From assembly GCF_024539815.1 (NCBI RefSeq), contig NZ_JAHHIU010000124.1:1-42796 (forward strand): a DNA stretch of 42,796 nucleotides. The letters are read 5' to 3'. The position numbers were made by a program, and so were the translations under genes. A model generated the notes under the pieces. It ran no database searches. It was not told the origin of the DNA and saw nothing but the letters and a program-made list of their open reading frames with translations. Position 1 is the stretch's first letter. Each line of letters starts with the position of its first letter. This document shows, piece after piece, positions 16,112-22,651 of the stretch. The DNA is from Streptomyces hayashii (GTDB taxonomy: Bacteria > Actinomycetota > Actinomycetes > Streptomycetales > Streptomycetaceae).

Positions 16112-17470
16112 TCAGCGCTGGAAGGGCATTGTCCAGCAGTTGGACGTGGCCGGTTCGCCCTCCAGACGGTCGGTGAGCCAGGAGATCGCCTCCCCTTGGT
16201 CGGTGATGAGGGGGGCGAGGTGGTTGGTGAGGAGCTTGTCGCCGAGGTTGGGCAGGTTGACGGCCTCGTAGCTGACGTTGCCGCCCTTGCGGCACCAGTC
16301 CACTGCCAGCTGGCGGGCCTGGGCGTGCGGGACGATGTCGTCCTGGACGCCGGTGGCCACCCGGACCGGACCGGCCGGTTCGAGTGTCCCGATGCGCTGC
16401 TCGTCGAGGACGGCCTGGGCGCGGGGTTCGGCGGCGATGACGTCGGCGACGGACTTGCCGTTGGTCGTCCAGGCGGTGCTCCGGGTGAACCCGTAGCGCA
16501 TGACCGCGTCGCCGACGCACATGGTCGACGCGTCGGCGAGTGCCTTGCGCCCTGCGTCGTTGAGATTCGCCTCGGCAATGCTGCGCATCTCGGGGTAGGT
16601 CTGGGCGAAGCCGTTGATCGTCCAGCCCAGGGCGCTGACCAGAGCGCTCCCGTCGATCCCCTTCATGACGGCGGTCAGGTCGGCGGGCGGCGCGCCCGCG
16701 TAGGTGCCCGCCAGGTGGACGTCGGGCGCGTAGGTGGGCTGGAGTTCGGCCGCCGAGGCGGCGGCTCCGCCGCCCTCGCTGTACCCGTACAGGCCGACGC
16801 GGGAGCCGGAGGCGAGGGAGGTTCCGGGGAGAGCGCGCGCCGCACGGACGGCGTCCAGCACCGCGTGCCCCTCGTCCAGGCGGTTGACGTAGGTGTGCAG
16901 ACGGTCGGTGGCGCCCAGGCCGACGTAGTCGGTGACGACGACCGCGGCTCCGGTGGCGAGGAGACGGTAGATCGCCAGGTTGTCATAGGCGATGGACAGG
17001 GTCTGCCCGCTGACGGTGAGCGGGTGCTGCAGGCCGAACGAGGGCGCGCACTGGTCGCCCTGGCCCATGGTCCCCGAGGCCACCGCCACCAGCGGGCGGG
17101 GCCCGTCGCCCTCCCACTTCGCCGACGGCTCGATGTAGGCGCCGGTCACCGCGACGGCCTGGCCGTCGGCGTCGGTGGACTTGTACATCAGTCGGGTGGC
17201 GGTGCCCGGCAGGGGGCGGCCGTCGAGGCCGGGCAGCGACAGGCCGAGGGAGAAGGGCTCCTGCCGGATCAAGGCGCCGTTGCCGGCGGGCAGTTGGGTG
17301 GGCGGGGTGTAGAAGGCCGGGATGCCGACTCCCCGGGACACGACGGGTGCGGTGTCGGATCCGGTGGCGTCGGCCGTGGTCGCGCTGACGCAGACGCAGG
17401 CCGCAGTGGCGAGCGCGGCGGCGGCCAGGCGGTTGAAGGTGGGACGTGGACGGCTTCTGTAACGGCTCAC
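16112..17470 (-). CDS. Secreted lipase (LIP/PF03583-type alpha/beta hydrolase)
   Basis: A 452-residue exported hydrolase. An N-terminal Sec-like signal (RYRSRPRP basic stretch, then AAAALATAACVCVSATTADA) precedes the alpha/beta-hydrolase fold. The nucleophile elbow is GLYGYSEGGGAA (G-x-S-x-G, Ser near 205), ATGVQDDIVPHAQARQLAVD supplies the likely acid Asp, and NLPNLGDKLLTNHLAPL the likely His near 415. Secretory lipases of this group cleave triacylglycerols or esters outside the cell. The GTG at 17470 is preferred because GAGGAG lies eight bases upstream and it begins the basic signal region. A compound palindrome upstream (17523-17563) suggests repression, and a hairpin follows the gene. 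Confidence 0.87.
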   Translation of the reverse strand: MSRYRSRPRPTFNRLAAAALATAACVCVSATTADATGSDTAPVVSRGVGIPAFYTPPTQLPAGNGALIRQEPFSLGLSLPGLDGRPLPGTATRLMYKSTDADGQAVAVTGAYIEPSAKWEGDGPRPLVAVASGTMGQGDQCAPSFGLQHPLTVSGQTLSIAYDNLAIYRLLATGAAVVVTDYVGLGATDRLHTYVNRLDEGHAVLDAVRAARALPGTSLASGSRVGLYGYSEGGGAAASAAELQPTYAPDVHLAGTYAGAPPADLTAVMKGIDGSALVSALGWTINGFAQTYPEMRSIAEANLNDAGRKALADASTMCVGDAVMRYGFTRSTAWTTNGKSVADVIAAEPRAQAVLDEQRIGTLEPAGPVRVATGVQDDIVPHAQARQLAVDWCRKGGNVSYEAVNLPNLGDKLLTNHLAPLITDQGEAISWLTDRLEGEPATSNCWTMPFQR

Positions 17471-17522
17471 AGTGCACTCCTCGCGTTGTGCGTTGCGGGA
17501 TGCGCGAAAACTAGCACTGTTA

Positions 17523-17563
17523 GTTACCGCTGGTAACATCCTTGAATGTTACGTTCCGGTAAC
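17523..17563. promoter_or_regulatory. Compound palindromic operator upstream of the lipase
   Basis: Three overlapping dyads are seen: GTTACC-GCT-GGTAAC (17523-17537), GTAACAT-N6-ATGTTAC (17533-17552) and GTTAC-N6-GTAAC (17548-17563). Repeated GTAAC/GTTAC half-sites about 50-95 bases upstream of the lipase start are typical of a TetR-family repressor binding as a pair of dimers. No regulator gene is adjacent. Confidence 0.65.
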
Positions 17564-17823
17564 CGCTCGCCGAGGCAAGTGCAGGCGTGGGTGGAGCAGG
17601 TCGACGCCTCCTCGTCCGGCACCGCGAGAACACCGCCGGCGGAGGCCGGCCGGGTACGGCGTCATGGCACCACGCCCGGGTGATGGCAAGCGCCTATCAA
17701 GCCGTAGGGAAAACCCGACAGTTCACGGAAGCCGACCGGCGAGCATTGAACTCTCAATTAACCTCGCAGGGCGCCCCGCTTACACGGCCTCCCCACCCCC
17801 CACCTCCATGGAGACCACACCCC
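17564..17823. other. Gap between operator and JAMM-like gene
   Basis: Only a 45-codon plus frame (17546-17683) starting inside the operator and rich in Arg, Ser and Ala is present; it resembles no family. It could be the degraded beginning of the missing repressor gene, but the sequence does not show it. Confidence 0.3.
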
Positions 17824-18522
17824 ATGTGCGCTGTGACGAACGCGCCCGACCCAGGCTCGCCGGACACCCCGTGCAACTCGGCCGCCTGTCCCCCAACCGG
17901 TCGTAAGAGCCCCGCTCCTCCCACCGTCCTGATGGACGACCAGGCACTCGCGCACTTTCTTGAGGTGGCTGTCGCTGAGTACCAACTCATCACGCCCGAA
18001 GCCCCGTTACCCTGCTTCGCGCTCCTGCTCGGCAGCGCGGAGGCGACGACGTATCACGTGCGGCGCATCGCCTTCGGCCGTAACGCCCGCATCAGCGATC
18101 CGGCGGCCAGACGCGAGTTCCGCGAGGAGATCGTGCCGAGGTTCGGGCCGGCCTACGAGAACGAGCACCGCGGCTGGTGGATGGATTCCCACGACCTCCT
18201 GCGCGCGTCCCGCGAGGCCGATGCCCTCGGGATGGACCTGCTCGGCTCCATCCACATGCACCCGGACTGGCACCGACTGGGCCCGCCGTCGGAACGGGCC
18301 CGGACACTCAGCGAGCGCCCGACCCCCATGGACCGTCATCTCTTCGGCCGGACCGGGTGGCCCCTCAACATCATCTGTTATCTGGAGCGCCGGGGAGGCG
18401 AGTTCTACCACGCCCTGGCCGCCTGGGCCCCGCCGCCCCGGCATCCCGCCGAGGGCTCCGAGGGCTCCGAGTGCCCCGAGGTCGACCTGCGAATCCGTAC
18501 GAGTTCACTGACGAAGGCGTGA
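17824..18522 (+). CDS. JAB/JAMM-like metalloprotease-fold protein
   Basis: A 232-residue cytoplasmic protein. The C-terminal two-thirds resembles the JAB/MPN fold: PCFALLLGSAEATTYHVRRI opens the sheet, then LLGSIHMHPDW gives the H-x-H-P metal motif and PTPMDRHLF provides a T-x-x-D equivalent of the S-x-x-D, although the spacer is longer than the usual seven residues. NIICYLERRGGEFYHALAAW completes the fold. Bacterial JAMM proteins remove sulfur-carrier or ubiquitin-like tails, or process metabolites. The start could also be the ATG at 17932 (MDDQALAHF); 17824 has a GGAG 11 bases upstream. The stop lies five bases before the next gene, so both are translated together. Confidence 0.6.
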   Translation: MCAVTNAPDPGSPDTPCNSAACPPTGRKSPAPPTVLMDDQALAHFLEVAVAEYQLITPEAPLPCFALLLGSAEATTYHVRRIAFGRNARISDPAARREFREEIVPRFGPAYENEHRGWWMDSHDLLRASREADALGMDLLGSIHMHPDWHRLGPPSERARTLSERPTPMDRHLFGRTGWPLNIICYLERRGGEFYHALAAWAPPPRHPAEGSEGSECPEVDLRIRTSSLTKA

Positions 18523-18527
18523 GAGCG

Positions 18528-19418
18528 ATGCAGCAGCCCGAAGAAACCAACGCCCCCGCCCAGGACGGCACCGAGGACGGCACCCAGGACGACGCTCGGG
18601 CGATCCGTGCGCTGTGGGCCGAGATGGCCCGTGGCTGGGCGGCAGGTGACGCCGCCCGCTTCGCCGCGAGCTTCGCGGAGGACTGCGACTTCACGACCGT
18701 ACGAGGCGACAGGCCACGCGGCCGGTCCGGCATCGCGGCCGGGCACGACGCCCTCTTCCATGGGCCGTACGCCGGAACCGTCCTGGACGCACGTGTCGTG
18801 GCCGTCCGCTTCCTCCGCCCCGACCTGGCCACGGTGGAGGCGGAGTCGACCATCAACGCCCTGGACGGGCATCCGCTGATCACCACGCACTCACTGGCCG
18901 TCGTGGAACGGACGGCGGAGCGTGACTGGTTGATCAGCGCGTTCCACAACATGATTCCCGCCCCCCGCCCGGCACAGCAGGCCCCCGCCCGAGACCCGGA
19001 GGAATCCGCCGTGGTCGTACCCACCGCCGCCCGGCCCAGGCTCCGCCACCTGGCGATCGTGGCCCGAGACCCGGAGAAGCTGGCCGAGTTCTACTCCTCG
19101 GTCTTCGCGATGGAGCTCTTCCACCGTGATCCGGACGGAAGTTGCTTCCTCTCCGACGGTTATCTCTCCCTCGCCCTGATCAAGCATCAGCTCGACGGTG
19201 AGACCCCGGTCGGCTTCAATCACTTCGGCTTCCACATCGAGGACACGGCGGCCACCACCGAGGCCCTGATGACGGCCGGTACTCCGAAACCGGCTGAACG
19301 CTTCACCAACCGCCCCTTCGCCGAGTACCGCGCCATGGATCCGGAGGGCAACTGGTTCGACCTCTCGGAACACGGCTTCGGCGGCCCGCGCCCGCCGTCG
19401 GACTCCACCGGCTCCTGA
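18528..19418 (+). CDS. NTF2-like (SnoaL/SgcJ) and VOC fusion protein
   Basis: A 296-residue two-domain protein. Residues ~22-145 form an NTF2-like cone of the SgcJ/EcaC type (DARAIRALWAEMARGWAAGD, RFAASFAEDCDFTTVRGDRP, GHDALFHGPYAGTVLDARVV, WLISAFHNMI). A proline/alanine linker leads to a VOC domain from about residue 165 (LRHLAIVARDPEKLAEFYSS, FNHFGFHIED, AMDPEGNWFDLSEHGFGG), in which two His and a C-terminal Glu stand at metal-ligand positions. Both folds are common in detoxification and natural-product chemistry, but I do not know a characterised fusion. It is directly coupled to the JAMM-like gene (five-base gap, GAAGG site inside that gene's end). Confidence 0.8.
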   Translation: MQQPEETNAPAQDGTEDGTQDDARAIRALWAEMARGWAAGDAARFAASFAEDCDFTTVRGDRPRGRSGIAAGHDALFHGPYAGTVLDARVVAVRFLRPDLATVEAESTINALDGHPLITTHSLAVVERTAERDWLISAFHNMIPAPRPAQQAPARDPEESAVVVPTAARPRLRHLAIVARDPEKLAEFYSSVFAMELFHRDPDGSCFLSDGYLSLALIKHQLDGETPVGFNHFGFHIEDTAATTEALMTAGTPKPAERFTNRPFAEYRAMDPEGNWFDLSEHGFGGPRPPSDSTGS

Positions 19419-19531
19419 ACTGCAGGCTGCCCGGAAGGCCGCCGGGGAGCTTTCTGGCACGGATCTGGCACGCGACCACTGATCACGATGGACAGCGAAA
19501 AGGCCCGGGTCTCTGACCTGGTCCTTCTTCG

Positions 19532-19561
19532 TGGAGCGGGTGACGAGAATCGAACTCGCGC
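19532..19561 (-). tRNA. tRNA-Gly 3' fragment
   Basis: Read on the minus strand, the bases give a tRNA T arm (GCGAG-TTCGATT-CTCGT) followed by CACCCGC, a T discriminator and an encoded CCA. This is the 3' end of an actinobacterial tRNA-Gly whose 5' acceptor strand would be GCGGGTG. The anticodon and D arms are missing: the sequence beyond 19562 belongs to the transposon-linked protein. It is either an attachment-site copy left by an integrative element or a tRNA gene cut by a mobile element. Confidence 0.7.
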
Positions 19562-19965
19562 TCACAGAGGGCGTTGAGTCCGTTTCTGGTAGCGGCCTCG
19601 TCCGGGCTGGGTGAGGAAGCCTTGGTGAGTGAGTCGTCCGAGGCGAGCGCGGGTGAAGTTGCCCGATGCCTCGTCGGTGGGCATGTCGAGGGGTTCGTGC
19701 AGCTCTCGGGCTCGGAACTCCCGGTCGGGGTGCTGGTTGAAGGCGTTCACGAGGGCCTGGTAGGCGGTGTTCGTCTCGCGCGGATCGGGCTCGCCTCCAG
19801 CCGGTGCGAGTTCGGCGATGACCTTCCGGGTGGTGACCACTCCACGAGTCCCGATGCGGTCTCTGCCAGGGCGGCGGTCAAGAGCTGGATCTGATCGCGC
19901 AGTTCACCGGCCCGGGCTGTGGTCTCGTCGTGCTGGCCCTGGAGGTCGGCCAGGAGCTCGTTCAC
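19562..19965 (-). pseudogene. Transposon-linked coiled-coil/winged-helix protein, frameshifted
   Basis: From the GTG at 19965 the first frame reads NELLADLQGQHDETTARAGE, LRDQIQLLTAALAETA (coiled coil), and the next frame continues as TTRKVIAELAP, then AYQALVNAFNQHPDREFRAR, ELHEPLDMPT and RARLGRLTHQGFLTQPGRGR, a winged-helix domain. One frameshift near 19840 separates the parts. Proteins with this coiled-coil plus winged-helix layout accompany certain IS5-type transposases in Streptomyces. Its start overlaps the transposase stop as GTGA, indicating coupled translation in the intact element. It ends at the tRNA fragment. Confidence 0.6.
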
Positions 19966-20198
19966 ACGGCCGGCCCGATGGCGTCGCGCCAGGCCGGACT
20001 CGGTGTGGTGAGGCGGCGGGCCATGTTCGCGATGGAGGCCCAGTAGACACGGGAGGTGGAGGTGTCGGGGCGGGGGTCGTACTCAAAGGCGAGGCAGCGG
20101 TGCAGCATCGACGTGCCGTTGACCTGCTCCACGATCCACCGCTTGGCCTGCGGCATGAAGCCTTTGCCCTGGTCGGCGGGGTTGCACTTGTTCGGCAT
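19962..20198 (-). pseudogene. IS5-type transposase C-terminal relic
   Basis: The last ~65 codons read GKGFMPQAKRWIVEQVNGTS, MLHRCLAFEYDPRPDTSTSR and VYWASIANMARRLTTPSPAW. This matches the C-terminus of IS5-group transposases, including the R-W-x-VE catalytic Glu block, in the version followed by a small winged-helix protein. Upstream, frames do not continue the family, so most of the transposase is lost. Transcription runs into the winged-helix protein. Confidence 0.65.
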
Positions 20199-20368
20199 TC
20201 ATCCCGGAACCGCTGTCCGCCACGTCCATGCCGCCCACCCCGACAAGGCACCGCCCGCAATCCGCTGACCTCGGCGTGGCAGCACTCCCCCACACGGCTG
20301 GGCCGCTGCTTCGCCGGCTCCGACGAGGAGGATTTTCCTTGGCCCGGTTGGGGTTACCCCTTCGGTAG

Positions 20369-20386
20369 GATACCCAAGGGGGTATC
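20369..20386. promoter_or_regulatory. CstR/CsoR-type operator 1
   Basis: GATACCC-AAGG-GGGTATC, perfect seven-base arms with a four-base spacer, 17 bases upstream of the regulator's start codon. This is the TACCC-N4-GGGTA architecture described for CsoR-family regulators, and the same core recurs at 24038, 24075 and 24140. It implies autoregulation. Confidence 0.85.
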
Positions 20387-20403
20387 TCGAAGGAGTGTGG
20401 GTC

Positions 20404-20685
20404 GTGGAACTGGCGATGGCAGCAGAGGAACTGAAGACGGTGGTCAACCGGCTGCGTCGGGCGCAGGGCCAGATCGCCGGTGTGATCAAGATGATCGAGG
20501 AGGGGCGGGACTGCGAGGACGTCGTCACCCAGCTCGCCGCGGCGTCCCGGGCTCTGGACAAGGCCGGTTTCGCGATCATCGCCACCGGTCTACAGCACTG
20601 CCTGACCGATGCGGACATGGCCGCCTCCGGCGACCGGGAGCAGATGCGCACCCGGCTGGAGAAGCTGTTCCTTTCTCTGGCCTGA
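20404..20685 (+). CDS. cstR: CsoR-family persulfide-sensing repressor (CstR-like)
   Basis: A 93-residue all-helical DUF156 regulator. The family core is VVNRLRRAQGQIAGVIKMIE and ATGLQHCLTDADMA. Two cysteines stand at the conserved thiol positions (Cys37 in GRDCEDV and Cys66 in LQHCL). The copper-ligand histidine that CsoR carries four residues before the second cysteine is replaced by Gly62, as expected for CstR-type sensors that form per- or polysulfide bridges rather than bind Cu(I). GTG at 20404 is chosen because AAGGAG lies eight bases upstream; an ATG at 20416 is too far. The neighbouring sulfur genes and four matching operators support a repressor of the whole locus. Confidence 0.85.
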   Translation: MELAMAAEELKTVVNRLRRAQGQIAGVIKMIEEGRDCEDVVTQLAAASRALDKAGFAIIATGLQHCLTDADMAASGDREQMRTRLEKLFLSLA

Positions 20686-20746
20686 GCTGGGGTGCCGCGA
20701 CGCCGGATCATCCACCCGGTTCGGAGCGGCTGGCCACATGCCCTGG

Positions 20747-20792
20747 CTACGAAAAGGGGAGGGATCCGGGCCGGGTCCCTCCCCCTTCGTAG
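20747..20792. terminator. Long hairpin between convergent units
   Basis: CTACGAA and AGGGGAGGGA pair with TCCCTCCCC and TTCGTAG across an 11-base loop, giving a stem of about 18 pairs. It lies between the 3' end of the regulator gene and the 3' end of the convergent rhodanese operon, so it can stop transcription from both sides. Confidence 0.8.
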
Positions 20793-20798
20793 TGTGGT

Positions 20799-21374
20799 TC
20801 AGCGGTTGCGCAGTGCGGCCAGCGTGTTGTCGAGGTCAGCGGCGCGGGGTCGGTTGTGGGGGAGCTTGGCGAGCATGGCAGCCATACCGCAGGTGTTGGT
20901 CAGGGCGGAGAAGACCAGACCGCCCGCGATGCCGGCGGAGATGAGCTGGAAGGCGGGGTGGACGACGAGCCCGAGCAGCAGGCCGAGCAGCACGATCACT
21001 CCTGCGGTGAGCCTTACCTGCCGCTCCATTCCCCAGGTGGCACGGGATGCGCCTTGGGGGTGATGGAGCTCGTGGCCGTCGGCCGCCCAGGCTCCGGTGC
21101 CTCCCGACAGGGTGGCGGCGGGGACGCCGTTCTCCGCGAGGATCTTGCAGGCGTTCTCGGAGCGGGCGCCCGAGGCGCAGACGACCAGGACGTCGCCGCG
21201 GTGGGTGGCGTGACGGATGTCGGGCAGCGCGCGCTGGATCTGGTCGAGGGGGATGTTGAGCGCGCCAGGGAGATGGCCGCCGGCGTATTCGCCCGGGGTG
21301 CGCACGTCGATGACGGTCAGTTCATGCAGGCGGGTGCGCGCCTCGTCGGCGGCCAGGGCCGTGGGTGTGGTCAT
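20799..21374 (-). CDS. Rhodanese with DUF2892 membrane tail
   Basis: A 191-residue protein with an N-terminal rhodanese domain (ELTVIDVRTPGEYAGGHLPG, active loop VVCASGARS with the catalytic Cys) and a C-terminal DUF2892 hairpin of two membrane helices (LTAGVIVLLGLLLGLVVH and LISAGIAGGLVFSALTNTCG). It should carry sulfane sulfur at the inner face of the membrane, possibly passing it to the TauE exporter or taking up sulfur crossing the membrane. ATG at 21374 is preferred: AAGG is 12 bases upstream, whereas the ATG at 21386 would touch that site. Last gene of the minus-strand sulfur run, ending at the shared terminator. Confidence 0.85.
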   Translation of the reverse strand: MTTPTALAADEARTRLHELTVIDVRTPGEYAGGHLPGALNIPLDQIQRALPDIRHATHRGDVLVVCASGARSENACKILAENGVPAATLSGGTGAWAADGHELHHPQGASRATWGMERQVRLTAGVIVLLGLLLGLVVHPAFQLISAGIAGGLVFSALTNTCGMAAMLAKLPHNRPRAADLDNTLAALRNR

Positions 21375-21441
21375 GGCAGATGTCATCCTTGCGTGTCGGA
21401 GCGTGCTGAGCTTGATGTGACGGGAGCCCGGACCGAAGGCG

Positions 21442-21492
21442 GTCCTTGAGATGCGCGGCCGGCTGGAGAAGCTCTCCTGGTCCCTGGTCTGA
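21442..21492 (+). pseudogene. Second CstR C-terminal scrap
   Basis: EMRGRLEKLSWSLV and a stop closely echo the C-terminus of the intact regulator (QMRTRLEKLFLSLA). It lies in the 138-base gap between the rhodanese-DUF2892 gene and the exporter, on the opposite strand, pointing to an ancient second regulator gene or a rearrangement in the locus. Confidence 0.5.
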
Positions 21493-21512
21493 GCCGGTGG
21501 CGGCCCTCGTGT

Positions 21513-22256
21513 TCAGACGATCACGTCAACGAACATGAAGGCCGCCACCGCCAGCAGTACACCGGCGAAGATCTTCTGAAGGGTGATGCTGGAGATCTTC
21601 GTCGCGAGACGTTTGCCGTCCCAGGCGCCGAGGATCGCGGCTCCGGTGAAGGGGCCGATGACCTCCCAGTGGAGCCCGCTGCTGGTGCCGGTGCGGGCGG
21701 CGAGCGCGGCGAGTGAGTTCACTGTGATGACGAGCAGGCTGGTGCCCACCGCCCGGCGCATGGCCAGTCCCAGGACGCTCACCAGGGCGGGCACGGCGAG
21801 GAATCCCCCGCCGACCCCCAGAAAGCCCGTCACGGCGCCGAGTCCGGCACCGGCGCCGGCCGCCTTGCCGGGACGGATGCGGTCCGGCGGCTCGGACGTG
21901 GACGGACGCAGCATGCGCAGGGCCGCCAGCGCGGCGATGACCGCGAACGCCGACGTCAGTATCGCGTCGGGCAGGCTCCCGGCAGCAGCGCCGGCGAGAA
22001 AGGCGGGGACGATGCCCGCCGCGGCGAACAGCATCCCCGTCTTCCATGCCACGTTCCCGTCGCGGGTGTGGGCGCACAGGGCGGTGGCGGAGGTGGCGGT
22101 GACGATGACCAGGCTGGCGGTGGTGGCGGCGGCCGGAGTGAAGCCGAGCAGGTAGATCAGTGCCGGTACGGCAAGGACGCTGCCGCCGCCGCCGAGGGCT
22201 CCGAGGGCGAGACCGATGACGGCCCCGGCGATGAGGGCGAGAACGAGTACGGTCAC
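21513..22256 (-). CDS. TauE/SafE-type sulfite/sulfur anion exporter
   Basis: A 247-residue membrane protein of the TauE/SafE family with 7-8 hydrophobic segments and the paired family repeat: ALGALGGGGSVLAVPALIYL near residue 20 and TGFLGVGGGFLAVPALVSVL near 135, ending in IFAGVLLAVAAFMFVDV. Family members move sulfite, sulfoacetate or related organosulfur anions; next to a persulfide-oxidising enzyme, sulfite or thiosulfate export is the likely role. The GTG at 22256 overlaps the upstream rhodanese stop as GTGA, so translation is coupled. A longer in-frame opening at 22313 lies inside the rhodanese gene. Confidence 0.87.
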   Translation of the reverse strand: MTVLVLALIAGAVIGLALGALGGGGSVLAVPALIYLLGFTPAAATTASLVIVTATSATALCAHTRDGNVAWKTGMLFAAAGIVPAFLAGAAAGSLPDAILTSAFAVIAALAALRMLRPSTSEPPDRIRPGKAAGAGAGLGAVTGFLGVGGGFLAVPALVSVLGLAMRRAVGTSLLVITVNSLAALAARTGTSSGLHWEVIGPFTGAAILGAWDGKRLATKISSITLQKIFAGVLLAVAAFMFVDVIV

Positions 22257-22618
22257 GCTATCCGGCCGCTGTTCCCGCGTTCGTCGACGACAGGGTGTCC
22301 GGCGGCGGCCCACGCGTTCATGCCGCCCTCGACGTCCACCGCGTGCACTCCGCGTTCGGTGAGGAGCTTCGCGGCCTGCTGGGATCGATGTCCACTGCGG
22401 CAGATCACCACCAGCGGACGGCCCTGCGCCTCAGCGGGCACAGCGGCGCCGGCGACCAGTTTCGTCAGCGGTACGTGGACGGCGCCCGGGGCATGGCCCG
22501 CGATCCATTCGGGCTTCTCTCGGACGTCCAGCAGGACAGCGTCGGGCCGGTCGCCGCTGGTACGGCTGTGTGCCTCGTGGACCTTGACACGAGGCCCCTT
22601 TCGGCGAAAGAGGAACAT
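22253..22618 (-). CDS. Single-domain rhodanese sulfurtransferase
   Basis: A 121-residue rhodanese. PDAVLLDVREKPEWIAGHAP opens the domain and the active-site loop is VVICRSGHRSQQA, with the catalytic cysteine in a six-residue loop typical of thiosulfate sulfurtransferases. In this locus it would convert persulfide and sulfite to thiosulfate, or relay sulfane sulfur between the CstB-like enzyme and the exporter. ATG at 22618 follows an immediately adjacent in-frame GTG (22621); both are near GGAAGG. It lies 33 bases after the CstB-like gene and overlaps the exporter start by four bases, giving one operon. Confidence 0.87.
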   Translation of the reverse strand: MFLFRRKGPRVKVHEAHSRTSGDRPDAVLLDVREKPEWIAGHAPGAVHVPLTKLVAGAAVPAEAQGRPLVVICRSGHRSQQAAKLLTERGVHAVDVEGGMNAWAAAGHPVVDERGNSGRIA

Positions 22619-22651
22619 CACACGCTTCCTTCCTTGGGGTGGGGGCCGAAC

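Noticed and set aside
16103..17536. A 477-codon plus frame opposite the lipase
   Set aside because: Val/Gly/Arg-rich antisense shadow; the minus strand has a signal peptide, catalytic motifs, ribosome site and terminator.
20404..20685. Copper-sensing CsoR with a copper operon
   Set aside because: No copper ATPase or chaperone is nearby, the ligand histidine position is Gly, and all neighbours are sulfur-related.
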